A stretch of 7,599 nucleotides of DNA from an uncultured Prevotella sp. (GTDB lineage Bacteria > Bacteroidota > Bacteroidia > Bacteroidales > Bacteroidaceae), in contig CAJJWN010000074.1 of the NCBI GenBank assembly GCA_905196835.1, positions 1 to 7,599 on the forward strand. Reading direction: 5' to 3'. The notes under the pieces were generated by a model. It ran no database searches. It was not told the DNA's origin and saw nothing but the letters and a program-made list of their open reading frames with translations. Below, one piece after another: positions 1-6,369 of this stretch. Within the stretch, counting starts at the first letter, position 1. Every line of letters starts with the position of its first letter. Made by a program: the position numbers and the translations under genes.

Positions 1-746
1 TTTTTGGCGCCGTGTACGGAGCGCACTATGGCCGTTATGTTGCGTTGCCTTTCGGCGAGCGTTGTGTTTTTTATGGATGATGTGCGGCGTCGCGCCGTCC
101 GCCTGCTTCTTGCCGTAATGCCGCCTGTAGGCCAGCTTTCGGGGTAGCGGATATAGTCAAGGTGTATGCCGTCAATGTCGTACCGACTCGTTATCTCACG
201 GCAAATAGAGGCTATATAGCCGGCGGCCGCAGGGTTGGCCGGGTCGATGTACCCCTCGTCGCCTATCCTTACGGCGAGGCCGGGATGCTTTTTGCGCAGC
301 GACTGGCATCCGGCGGAGCCCCATTTGCCTATCGGCACGGCCACCACCCATGCCTGTATCTCCATTCCGCGCTTGTGGCATTCGTCCGTGGCGAAGGCCA
401 GCGGGTCGTAGCCCGGCTGGCGTCCGGGCGTGCCTGTGAGGCAAGCGTCCCACGGCTCGATGGCCGACGGATATACAGTTGTTGCGCGGATGCGCGCCTG
501 GAACAGCACGGTGTTTATGCCTGCGGCATGGAGCTTGTCGAGAATGCCGCATAGTTCCTGCTGTTGCTGGCGTATCGAAGAGGCTCCGGTGACGCTGGTG
601 CGCGGCCAGTCAAGGCCTGACAGGGTGGTGAGCCATACGGCTCTGACTTCGTGTTTGGGGAATTTGCCGTGCTGTTGTGCCGCGGCCGTGGCGAGAGACA
701 TTATCGCCGTTATGATGATAAGTGGCAGTCTGTTTGGTATTTTCAT
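1..746 (-). CDS. Secreted GHL10-type family 10 glycosylhydrolase-like protein (3' end outside window)
   Basis: This reading frame is open from ATG at 746-744 to the window edge, giving 248 codons without a stop; the C-terminal part is missing. Residues 1-24 form a signal peptide (basic start, hydrophobic LIIITAIMSLA core, AAA-QQ cleavage region), so the product is exported. Residues 33-48 (EVRAVWLTTLSGLDWP) and 76-101 (GINTVLFQARIRATT..YPSAIEPWD) are hallmarks of the TIM-barrel GHL10/DUF187-like family common in Bacteroidales, followed by HKRGMEIQAWV near 124-133. The active-site strand IDGIHLDYIRYPE is at residues 191-203. Family members are presumed to cleave polysaccharide or peptidoglycan-type glycans; the substrate cannot be read from sequence. 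The segment after YPESWP (about residues 207-230) is unusually arginine-rich and long, and may reflect a lineage-specific loop or two compensating frameshifts. It is transcribed away from the outer-membrane protein gene, with its own promoter at 771-801. Confidence 0.85.
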   Translation of the reverse strand, partial: MKIPNRLPLIIITAIMSLATAAAQQHGKFPKHEVRAVWLTTLSGLDWPRTSVTGASSIRQQQQELCGILDKLHAAGINTVLFQARIRATTVYPSAIEPWDACLTGTPGRQPGYDPLAFATDECHKRGMEIQAWVVAVPIGKWGSAGCQSLRKKHPGLAVRIGDEGYIDPANPAAAGYIASICREITSRYDIDGIHLDYIRYPESWPTGGITARSRRTARRRTSSIKNTTLAERQRNITAIVRSVHGAK

Positions 747-770
747 TTGTCTGTTTGTCTGCATGGGCTG

Positions 771-801
771 CAAAGTTACGGTTATTTTTGGTATTTTCAA
801 A
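771..801 (-). promoter_or_regulatory. Bacteroidales-type promoter for the glycosylhydrolase gene
   Basis: Read on the minus strand, TTTG (801-798) is followed after 19 bases by TAACTTTG (778-771). This matches the Bacteroides primary sigma consensus of a -33 TTTG and a -7 TAnnTTTG. Transcription would begin near 765, leaving a leader of about 20 bases before ATG at 746. The element interleaves with the opposite-strand promoter at 787-818, so the two cannot easily be occupied at once. This is a consensus match only. Confidence 0.7.
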
Positions 802-818
802 TTTAATGTTTACTTTTG
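787..818 (+). promoter_or_regulatory. Bacteroidales-type promoter for the outer-membrane protein / nadC run
   Basis: TTTG (787-790), a 20-base spacer and TACTTTTG (811-818) match the Bacteroides -33/-7 consensus. Transcription would start near 824, about 22 bases before the ATG at 846. This places the predicted start downstream of the in-frame upstream codons that begin at 816, which argues for the ATG at 846. No similar element is seen in the 14-base gap before nadC, so this promoter probably also serves nadC and perhaps the genes after it. Confidence 0.72.
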
Positions 819-845
819 CAAATCGATTATCTTAAAGAAACAAGA

Positions 846-1331
846 ATGAAGAAATTTGCTATGTTGTTGGCTGCCATGCTTATAGCAGTGGCCGCCCGTG
901 CCCAGTTTGAGCAGGGCAAGTGGTATGTCGGGGCATCGGTTACGGGGCTTGATATAAGCTACAGCGGTGCCGAGGAGTTTAACATAGGGCTTGACGCCAA
1001 GGCCGGATACCTGCTTGCCGACGACTGGATGCTCTTGGGGCAGGTAGGATGGCAGCACAGCGGACTTGAAGGAGCGGCCGACAGGGTAACGCTTGGCATC
1101 GGCGGCAGGTATTACATCATACAGAACGGCCTGTATCTGGGCGTCAATGCGAAGCTGGTACATGCCAACCATAATTATAATGACCTTATGCCGGGGCTGG
1201 AGGTAGGTTATGCTTTCTTTCTAAATAAGACAATAACCATAGAGCCTGCGGTGTATTACGACCAGTCGTTCAAGAACCATTCTGACTATTCAAAGGTTGG
1301 TTTCAAGGTAGGTGTAGGAGTTTATCTGTAA
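846..1331 (+). CDS. Small outer-membrane beta-barrel protein (OmpX/OmpA-barrel-like)
   Basis: The product is 161 aa from ATG 846. Residues 1-19 are a signal peptide (MKK, hydrophobic LLAAMLIAVA, ARA-QF cleavage). The mature part is about 140 aa of alternating polar and aromatic/hydrophobic strands with short turns, for example KWYVGASVTG, NIGLDAKAGYLL, WMLLGQVGWQ, VTLGIGGRYYI and GLYLGVNAKL, then a GLEVGYAFFL strand and a C-terminal strand ending KVGVGVYL. This size and pattern fit a barrel of about eight strands in the outer membrane. The exact role is unknown; such proteins in Bacteroidota are usually annotated as 'outer membrane beta-barrel protein'. The frame extends upstream to 816, but 846 gives a proper signal peptide and lies downstream of the predicted transcription start. 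nadC follows after 14 bases, so co-transcription is likely. Confidence 0.85.
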   Translation: MKKFAMLLAAMLIAVAARAQFEQGKWYVGASVTGLDISYSGAEEFNIGLDAKAGYLLADDWMLLGQVGWQHSGLEGAADRVTLGIGGRYYIIQNGLYLGVNAKLVHANHNYNDLMPGLEVGYAFFLNKTITIEPAVYYDQSFKNHSDYSKVGFKVGVGVYL

Positions 1332-1345
1332 TTTTATAAGTGATT

Positions 1346-2194
1346 ATGTATTCAGTAGACGAATTGGAAGACAGGCTTATCGACCTGGCATTTGCCGAGG
1401 ATATAGGCGACGGCGACCATACTACGCTGTGCTGCATTCCTGCGGATGCAATGGGAAAGTCGCACTTGCTGATAAAGGAAGACGGCATATTGGCAGGCGT
1501 GGAGGTTGCCAAAAGGGTGTTTGCAAGGTTTGACCCAACCCTTGAGGTTGAGGTGCTGATGGGTGACGGGGCCAAAGTTAAGAAAGGCGACGTAGCCATG
1601 ATAGTTGCCGGAAAGGTGCGCTCTTTGCTTCAGACGGAGCGGCTTATGCTGAACATAATGCAGCGCATGAGCGGCATTGCCACGATGACGCATAAGTATG
1701 TGGAGCGTCTGAAGGGCACGAAGACACATGTGCTCGACACGAGGAAGACCACGCCGGGTATGCGCATACTTGAAAAGCAGGCCGTAAAGATAGGCGGCGG
1801 GATGAACCACAGGATTGGCCTTTTCGACATGATACTTCTCAAGGACAACCATGTTGACTTTGCAGGAGGCATCAAGAACGCCATCGACCGTTGCCACAAG
1901 TACCTTAAAGAGAAGTCGCTCGACCTTAAGATTGAGATAGAGGTGCGCAATTTCAGCGAGATACAGCAAGTGCTGGATTGTGGCGGAGTGGACCGGATAA
2001 TGTTCGACAATTTCTCCGTCGATGACACGCGAACCGCTGTTGAGATGATAGCCGGCAGATATGAGACGGAGTCGAGCGGCGGAATAACGTTCGACACAAT
2101 ACGCCAGTATGCCGAATGCGGCGTTGATTTCATTTCAGTCGGAGCCTTGACACATTCGGTCAAGGGTCTTGACATGAGCTTTAAGGCTTGTTGA
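1346..2194 (+). CDS. nadC: Quinolinate phosphoribosyltransferase (nicotinate-nucleotide pyrophosphorylase, carboxylating)
   Basis: NadC converts quinolinate and phosphoribosyl pyrophosphate to nicotinate mononucleotide, CO2 and pyrophosphate, feeding de novo NAD synthesis in the cytoplasm. The 282-aa product is of normal length. The N-terminal domain starts with the typical AEDIGDGDHTT (18-27). The barrel carries QTER (97-100), the substrate-binding DTRKTTPG (131-138), GGGMNHR (150-156) and LLKDNH (164-169), the acidic IEIEV strand (196-200), MFDN (219-222) and the C-terminal SVGALTHS (264-271). All expected binding residues (Arg, His, Lys, Glu, Asp) appear present. ATG 1346 is preferred; an in-frame GTG at 1340 would add two residues. 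No nadA or nadB is visible in the window, so the pathway genes are split. It probably shares the promoter of the upstream outer-membrane protein gene. Confidence 0.97.
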   Translation: MYSVDELEDRLIDLAFAEDIGDGDHTTLCCIPADAMGKSHLLIKEDGILAGVEVAKRVFARFDPTLEVEVLMGDGAKVKKGDVAMIVAGKVRSLLQTERLMLNIMQRMSGIATMTHKYVERLKGTKTHVLDTRKTTPGMRILEKQAVKIGGGMNHRIGLFDMILLKDNHVDFAGGIKNAIDRCHKYLKEKSLDLKIEIEVRNFSEIQQVLDCGGVDRIMFDNFSVDDTRTAVEMIAGRYETESSGGITFDTIRQYAECGVDFISVGALTHSVKGLDMSFKAC

Positions 2195-2209
2195 ATATTT
2201 AATTGATAG

Positions 2210-2261
2210 TAAGGCAGTTAAGGGGATTTGCCGTTTCGCATACATCCTTTTAACTGCTTTA
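2210..2261 (+). promoter_or_regulatory. Intercistronic RNA hairpin between nadC and the M23 peptidase gene
   Basis: Bases 2210-2227 pair with 2244-2261 to form an uninterrupted 18-bp stem around a 16-base loop. Fifteen pairs are Watson-Crick and three are G-U (2213-2258, 2222-2249, 2223-2248). The three wobbles become A-C mismatches on the other strand, so the fold suits a plus-strand transcript. No U-tract follows, so it is not a classic intrinsic terminator. It ends 17 bases before the M23 start codon at 2279. Possible roles are RNA processing or stabilisation, attenuation, or translational control of the M23 gene; none is proven. Confidence 0.6.
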
Positions 2262-2278
2262 ACTATAAGAATACATAT

Positions 2279-3919
2279 ATGTCTTTTCTTGTAACATTGC
2301 TTTGTGCGTCTGTCCTGTCGTTCGGCTCGCCCGTCAATTATCCCATATCGTTGGCCGGCAACTTCGGAGAGCCGCGCCCCAACCACTTTCATGGGGGCAT
2401 CGACGTCAGGACGGGACAGGTGGAGGGTAAGCCGATATTCTCCGTGGCCGACGGCTATGTAAGCAGGGTTACGGTAGGCTTGGACGGTTTCGGCAATGCC
2501 GTTTATGTCCGTCATCCGGGCGGTATCACTACGGTATATTGCCATTTGAAGAAGTTTGTGCCGCAGCTGGCTGCCATGGTGCGTAAGTGGCAGTACCAAA
2601 ATCAGACGTGTTTCGCCGATGTTCGGCTTCGCCCAACTGATTTTCCTGTGGCTAAAGGGCAATTCATTGCTGTTAGCGGCAACACCGGGGCGAGCAAAGC
2701 TCCACATCTTCACCTTGAGTTTCATTCTACAAAGACATGGGATTTTATAGACCCTCTTGACTATCTGAAAGGCTTTGTCACCGACACTACAAAGCCTATC
2801 GCCCATTCGTTCATGGCTTACCCGGTGGAGGGTGAGGGGCTGTTCTGCGGTTCGCAGCGTAAGCAGTCGTATGGCTTTACATCCACAGACCTTGCACGGG
2901 AGTTCACGGCCTGGGGCAAGGTAGGTTTCGGCATATGGGCGAACGACTATATGGAGGGCAGTTACGGCATACTCGGAGTGCATCGGACGACGCTTGAGGT
3001 TGACGGTATTACGGTGTTTGAGAGCGTTGTTGACAGCATTCCCGACCATTGCAACCGTATGGTGAACTCATGGGGTGACTATGACCATTACTGCCGCACA
3101 CATTTGTGGTACATGAAGTCGTTTGCAGACCCCGGCAATACTTTGCCTATGCTCCATGCAGGCACGGTGGATAGGGGCATTGTTTCCTTCGACGAGGAAC
3201 GCGATTATCATTTGGCGTACACCGTGTCGGATGTTTTCGGCAACTCTCGCAGATATACTTTTACCGTAAAGGGACGGCGGCAGAGCATACCCAAGGCAAG
3301 GCGGCGGAGCGTGATGAACATGTTGTGGCATGACCGTATGAACAGTTTTCAGCGTCCGGGCCTTATGCTCTTTGTCGCCAAAGGCCTTCTCCCTGATGAT
3401 GTGGAGCTGTCTCTGAGAGTGAAGGTAAAGCCAGGTGCGTTGTCTGCCGAGTGGAGTTTTTACGGAAAGTCGTACCCCCTTTTCGACTGGGCGAAGATAT
3501 CGTTGAGGTTGAAACACAAGGTGAAAGACCCAAGTAAATTGTATATAGTAAGCCATTGCGGCGTAGACCGCAACATGGGCGGAACATTCAATGACGGCTG
3601 GGTTACGGGGCGGATGCGTGAACTTGGCGCAAGTTACGAAATCGCCTATGATGACACGCCGCCCGTATTGTCGGCTTTTAGTGCCTCGGGTGGGAGGCTG
3701 CGCGTGTTGGCGTACGATAAGCAAAGCGGCTTGCGGTCGCTGAAAGGTTATGTTGACGGCCGCTTCGTGTTGTTTGAGTATATGGAGAAGGCTGGCGTGT
3801 ATGTCTGCAACTTGAAGGATGCGCCGGTGTTAAAGACAGGCAAAGAGCACTCTGTGAAGCTCGTAGCCGTTGACGAGCGCGGCAACCGCAGCGTGTTTAC
3901 GTCGCAGTTTGAGTATTGA
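2279..3919 (+). CDS. Secreted M23 (LytM-type) zinc metallopeptidase with large C-terminal extension
   Basis: The 546-aa product begins with a short hydrophobic signal-like stretch (MSFLVTLLCASVLSFGS) and then a LytM/M23 domain at about residues 20-165. The zinc ligands are visible: HxxxD as HGGID (H38, D42) and HxH as PHLHLEF (H143, H145); H89 in VYCHL is the conserved catalytic histidine. The motifs VADGYVSRV and VSGNTGAS are also typical. The enzyme is therefore probably active, cleaving peptide cross-links in peptidoglycan in the periplasm. The 95-130 insertion and the roughly 370-residue beta-rich C-terminal part resemble other Bacteroidales M23 proteins; its function is not known to me. 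Start choice is the weak point: the frame stays open upstream to a TTG at 2228, inside the hairpin loop, but ATG 2279 places the hydrophobic segment at the N-terminus. The signal lacks clear positive charges. No promoter consensus lies in the 84-base gap after nadC. Confidence 0.9.
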   Translation: MSFLVTLLCASVLSFGSPVNYPISLAGNFGEPRPNHFHGGIDVRTGQVEGKPIFSVADGYVSRVTVGLDGFGNAVYVRHPGGITTVYCHLKKFVPQLAAMVRKWQYQNQTCFADVRLRPTDFPVAKGQFIAVSGNTGASKAPHLHLEFHSTKTWDFIDPLDYLKGFVTDTTKPIAHSFMAYPVEGEGLFCGSQRKQSYGFTSTDLAREFTAWGKVGFGIWANDYMEGSYGILGVHRTTLEVDGITVFESVVDSIPDHCNRMVNSWGDYDHYCRTHLWYMKSFADPGNTLPMLHAGTVDRGIVSFDEERDYHLAYTVSDVFGNSRRYTFTVKGRRQSIPKARRRSVMNMLWHDRMNSFQRPGLMLFVAKGLLPDDVELSLRVKVKPGALSAEWSFYGKSYPLFDWAKISLRLKHKVKDPSKLYIVSHCGVDRNMGGTFNDGWVTGRMRELGASYEIAYDDTPPVLSAFSASGGRLRVLAYDKQSGLRSLKGYVDGRFVLFEYMEKAGVYVCNLKDAPVLKTGKEHSVKLVAVDERGNRSVFTSQFEY

Positions 3920-3942
3920 CAATCAATAAACAAAACAAGGAT

Positions 3943-5583
3943 ATGAAGAGATTATCTACAATGCTGGTTGTGCTGGTAGCGTATGTTTACGCCACGGCAT
4001 GTACAAATTTCATAGTAGGCAAAAAGGCGAGTGCCGACGGTTCAGTGTTCACCACTTACAATGCCGACGACTACGGCATGTTCATAGGCCTTTGCCATTT
4101 CCCGGCAGGGAAGCACGCTAAAGGAGAGATGCGCCAGATATATGATTGGGACACAAAGGAGTATCACGGCCAAATACCTGAGGCGAGGGAGACGTACAAC
4201 GTCATAGGCAACATCAACGAGTATCAGGTCAGCATCGGCGAGACCACCTTCGGAGGCCGTCATGAGATGGTTGATACTACCGGTGTGCTAGACTACGGCT
4301 CTCTTATATACATAGCCCTGCAACGTTCTAAAACGGCGCGCGAGGCCATCAGGGTGATGACTACGCTGGCCGAGACTTACGGCTATTGCTCCGAGGGCGA
4401 GACGTTTTCCATCTGTGACCCCAATGAGGCATGGATTATGGATATGATGGGCAAGGGACCGGGCAGCAAGGGCGTTGTGTGGGTGGCTTTGCGTATTCCC
4501 GACGATGCCATCTGTGCACATGCCAACCAGAGCCGTATACGCACTTTCGACCAGAAGGACAAGGAGAATGTCATGTTCTCCGATGACTGCATCAGCTTCG
4601 CACGTGAAAAAGGATGGTTCAATGGGAAGGATGAGGATTTTAGCTTTTGCGAGACTTACGCATACCCCGACTTCTCCGGTCGACGCTTCTGCGAGGCTCG
4701 TGTATGGAGCTTCTTCAACCATTTCTCCGACGATATGGAGCGTTACCTGCCTTATGCCGAGGGCAAGGTGAAGGACGCTGAGCCAATGCCGCTGTGGATT
4801 GTTCCGAACAGAAAAGTTACTTTGCAGGACATGCGTGACTGTATGCGCGACCATTATGAAGGCACTCCGTTCGCCCTTGACAATGACCCAGGGCAGGGAC
4901 TGTGGGGTATGCCTTACCGCCCTACGCCGCTTACGTTTAAGGTTGACGGCAAGGAGTATTTTAACGAGCGGCCTACGTCAACGCAGCAGTCGGGCTTCTC
5001 GTACATAGCCCAGCTTCGTTCATGGCTCCCGCGGCAGGTAGGCGGCATACTGTGGTTTGGTAACGACGACGGCAACATGGTGGCATACACTCCAGTGTAT
5101 TGTGGCAATACTGTGCAGCCCGAATGCTACAATACGCCCGGTGCCGACGCTGTGACATTCAGCGATAGGAATGCCTATTGGGTGTGCAATTGGGTAAGCA
5201 ACATGGTATATCCGCGCTACTCGATGATGTTCGGGTCGCTGAAAGAGGTTAGGGACTCTCTCGAGGCAAGCTATGACGCAGCGCAGGCCGCCGTTGAGGC
5301 TGAGGCTGTGCGCCTTTGTGGCACGGACGAGGCGGAAGCCGTCAGATACCTTAATGCTTACAGCAACGACAAGGCGCAGCAGATGCTTGCCCGTTGGAAG
5401 GAGCTGGCCGTATATCTCATCGTGAAATATAACGACATGACCGTGAAGCCAGAAGAGAATGGCCGCTTCAAGCGTACTGCCACAGGGCTTGGCGCCACTG
5501 TCGAGCGACCCGGATATACAGACAAGGCCGCCCGTGAGATTGTCAAGGCCGCAGGCGACAGGTATGCAGTGCCAGAACAATAA
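3943..5583 (+). CDS. Secreted peptidase C69 family protein (dipeptidase-like Ntn hydrolase)
   Basis: The product is 546 aa from ATG 3943. A hydrophobic leader (MKRLSTMLVVLVAYVYATA) ends directly before C20, followed by TNFIVGKKASADGS. This Cys-Thr plus GKxAS.DGS pattern is the N-terminal nucleophile signature of family C69/U34 (PepD-like) peptidases, in which the exposed cysteine attacks the peptide bond. Further family features are YNVIGNINEYQVSIGETTFGG, YGYCSEGETFSICDPNEAWIM and CAHANQSRIRTF. Full length is present, with a helical, Ala/Glu-rich region near residues 440-510. It probably acts outside the cytoplasm on short peptides; substrate preference is unknown. The gene starts 23 bases after the M23 stop with no promoter consensus between, suggesting one transcript. 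A TTG overlapping the M23 stop (3916) keeps the frame open but would spoil the leader. The sequence before C20 (ATA-C) is a poor lipobox, so lipidation is less likely than simple cleavage. Confidence 0.9.
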   Translation: MKRLSTMLVVLVAYVYATACTNFIVGKKASADGSVFTTYNADDYGMFIGLCHFPAGKHAKGEMRQIYDWDTKEYHGQIPEARETYNVIGNINEYQVSIGETTFGGRHEMVDTTGVLDYGSLIYIALQRSKTAREAIRVMTTLAETYGYCSEGETFSICDPNEAWIMDMMGKGPGSKGVVWVALRIPDDAICAHANQSRIRTFDQKDKENVMFSDDCISFAREKGWFNGKDEDFSFCETYAYPDFSGRRFCEARVWSFFNHFSDDMERYLPYAEGKVKDAEPMPLWIVPNRKVTLQDMRDCMRDHYEGTPFALDNDPGQGLWGMPYRPTPLTFKVDGKEYFNERPTSTQQSGFSYIAQLRSWLPRQVGGILWFGNDDGNMVAYTPVYCGNTVQPECYNTPGADAVTFSDRNAYWVCNWVSNMVYPRYSMMFGSLKEVRDSLEASYDAAQAAVEAEAVRLCGTDEAEAVRYLNAYSNDKAQQMLARWKELAVYLIVKYNDMTVKPEENGRFKRTATGLGATVERPGYTDKAAREIVKAAGDRYAVPEQ

Positions 5584-5585
5584 AA

Positions 5586-5673
5586 AAGTGAAAAGTTAAA
5601 AGTGAAGAGTGAAAAATCCATTACCATACGAAGCATTTGGATTTTTTCACTCTTCACTTTTAATTCTTCACTT
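5586..5673. repeat. Long imperfect inverted repeat at a convergent gene junction, likely bidirectional terminator
   Basis: Arms 5586-5620 and 5638-5673 are inverted copies matching over about 35 bases with two mismatches and one single-base length difference; the loop is 17 bases (5621-5637). The arms are built from AGTGAA-type units such as AAAAGTGAAGAGTGAAAA. The element starts two bases after the C69 stop codon and its right arm contains the last codon and stop of the cyclophilin gene. For minus-strand transcripts a run of six T follows the stem (5587-5582), as in intrinsic terminators; plus-strand transcripts have no U-run after the stem. Similar AGTGAA-rich intergenic repeats are familiar in Bacteroidales genomes, so it may be one copy of a dispersed family. 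Confidence 0.75.
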
Positions 5674-6369
5674 AATCACTTCCGCCTTTATTATCCTTAT
5701 GTCTTCCTTCGGGCGTGCATACTCGTCTGTGTCGGCCCAGTCTATTTCTTTTACAACGTCAAGCCCTTCCATTACTTCGCCGAACACGGTGTATTGCCCG
5801 TCGAGGTGGGGTGTGCCGCCCGTTGCCTTGTAGGCCTCGCGCACGTCGGGCGTCAGCTTTACCGTGCCGGCAGTTGTACGGTCAAGCTTGCGCTGCTCGT
5901 CGTCGAGCATCCTGTCGTTGAACCGGCGGCCGTAGACTATGTAGAACTGCGATGCCGACGACTTTCTTTCGGGGTTTGACGCGTCGGCCTCGCGTGCTGC
6001 AGCTACCGCTCCGCGCTTGTGGAACAGTTGCGGATAGCGTATCTCCGCCGGTATTTTATAACCTTCGGGCGAGTCGCCGAGCACCTGCCCCGGCTTTGCG
6101 TTGCGGCTTGCGCTGTCGCCTGCCTGTATCATGAAGTTGCAGATTACGCGGTGAAACAGCAGTCCGTCGTAGTAGCCCTCGTTGACAAGCTTGATGAAGT
6201 TGTCGCGGTGCTGGGGCGTCTCGTTGTACAGGGCTATGCGTATGTCGCCCTTGTTTGTCTTTAGCAGCACCTCGTGCCGCGGCAGGCTGTCTGTCTGTGC
6301 GCAGGCCTGCAAGGCCGCGGCAATGGTGAAGGCTGCGAGCGCGAATTTAAGAATTGTGTTCTTCTTCAT
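5668..6369 (-). CDS. Cyclophilin-type peptidyl-prolyl cis-trans isomerase, exported, possible lipoprotein
   Basis: The 233-aa product catalyses cis-trans isomerisation of X-Pro bonds, aiding folding of envelope proteins. The N-terminal leader (MKKNTILKFALAAFTIAAA) runs into LQAC at 20-23; this could be a lipobox with C23 lipidated, or the preceding region a plain signal peptide. The cyclophilin domain spans about 33-232: TNKGDIRIALYNETPQHRDNF, FHRVICNFMIQAGD (catalytic Arg at R74), GAVAAAREAD (120-129), SSASQFYIVYG (137-147) and a C-terminal YTVFGEVMEGLDVV. The insertion around NPERKSS matches Bacteroidales homologues. The start overlaps the end of the HD-domain gene by 23 bases, implying translational coupling and a shared promoter at 7050-7081. 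The last sense codon and the TGA stop lie in the right arm of the 5586-5673 inverted repeat. Confidence 0.95.
   Translation of the reverse strand: MKKNTILKFALAAFTIAAALQACAQTDSLPRHEVLLKTNKGDIRIALYNETPQHRDNFIKLVNEGYYDGLLFHRVICNFMIQAGDSASRNAKPGQVLGDSPEGYKIPAEIRYPQLFHKRGAVAAAREADASNPERKSSASQFYIVYGRRFNDRMLDDEQRKLDRTTAGTVKLTPDVREAYKATGGTPHLDGQYTVFGEVMEGLDVVKEIDWADTDEYARPKEDIRIIKAEVIK

Noticed and set aside
816..845. Ten extra N-terminal residues for the outer-membrane protein
   Set aside because: The start would overlap the -7 promoter box, upstream of the predicted transcription start; ATG 846 gives a standard MKK signal peptide.
162..849. Plus-strand open frames of 130 and 139 codons
   Set aside because: They are antisense to a well-supported signal-peptide-bearing glycosylhydrolase, and their translations show no family features.
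2228..2278. Upstream TTG start extending the M23 protein by 17 residues
   Set aside because: It lies in the loop of the 2210-2261 hairpin and would bury the hydrophobic leader; ATG 2279 puts the leader at the N-terminus.
2135..3049. 304-codon minus-strand open frame over the start of the M23 gene
   Set aside because: It is the mirror of codon bias in the M23 frame, which carries the HxxxD and HxH zinc motifs; the antisense product has no recognisable motif and no promoter was found for it.
4288..5580. Several minus-strand open frames (up to 188 codons) within the C69 gene
   Set aside because: They are shadows of the coding frame; the C69 frame is supported by conserved motifs along its length.
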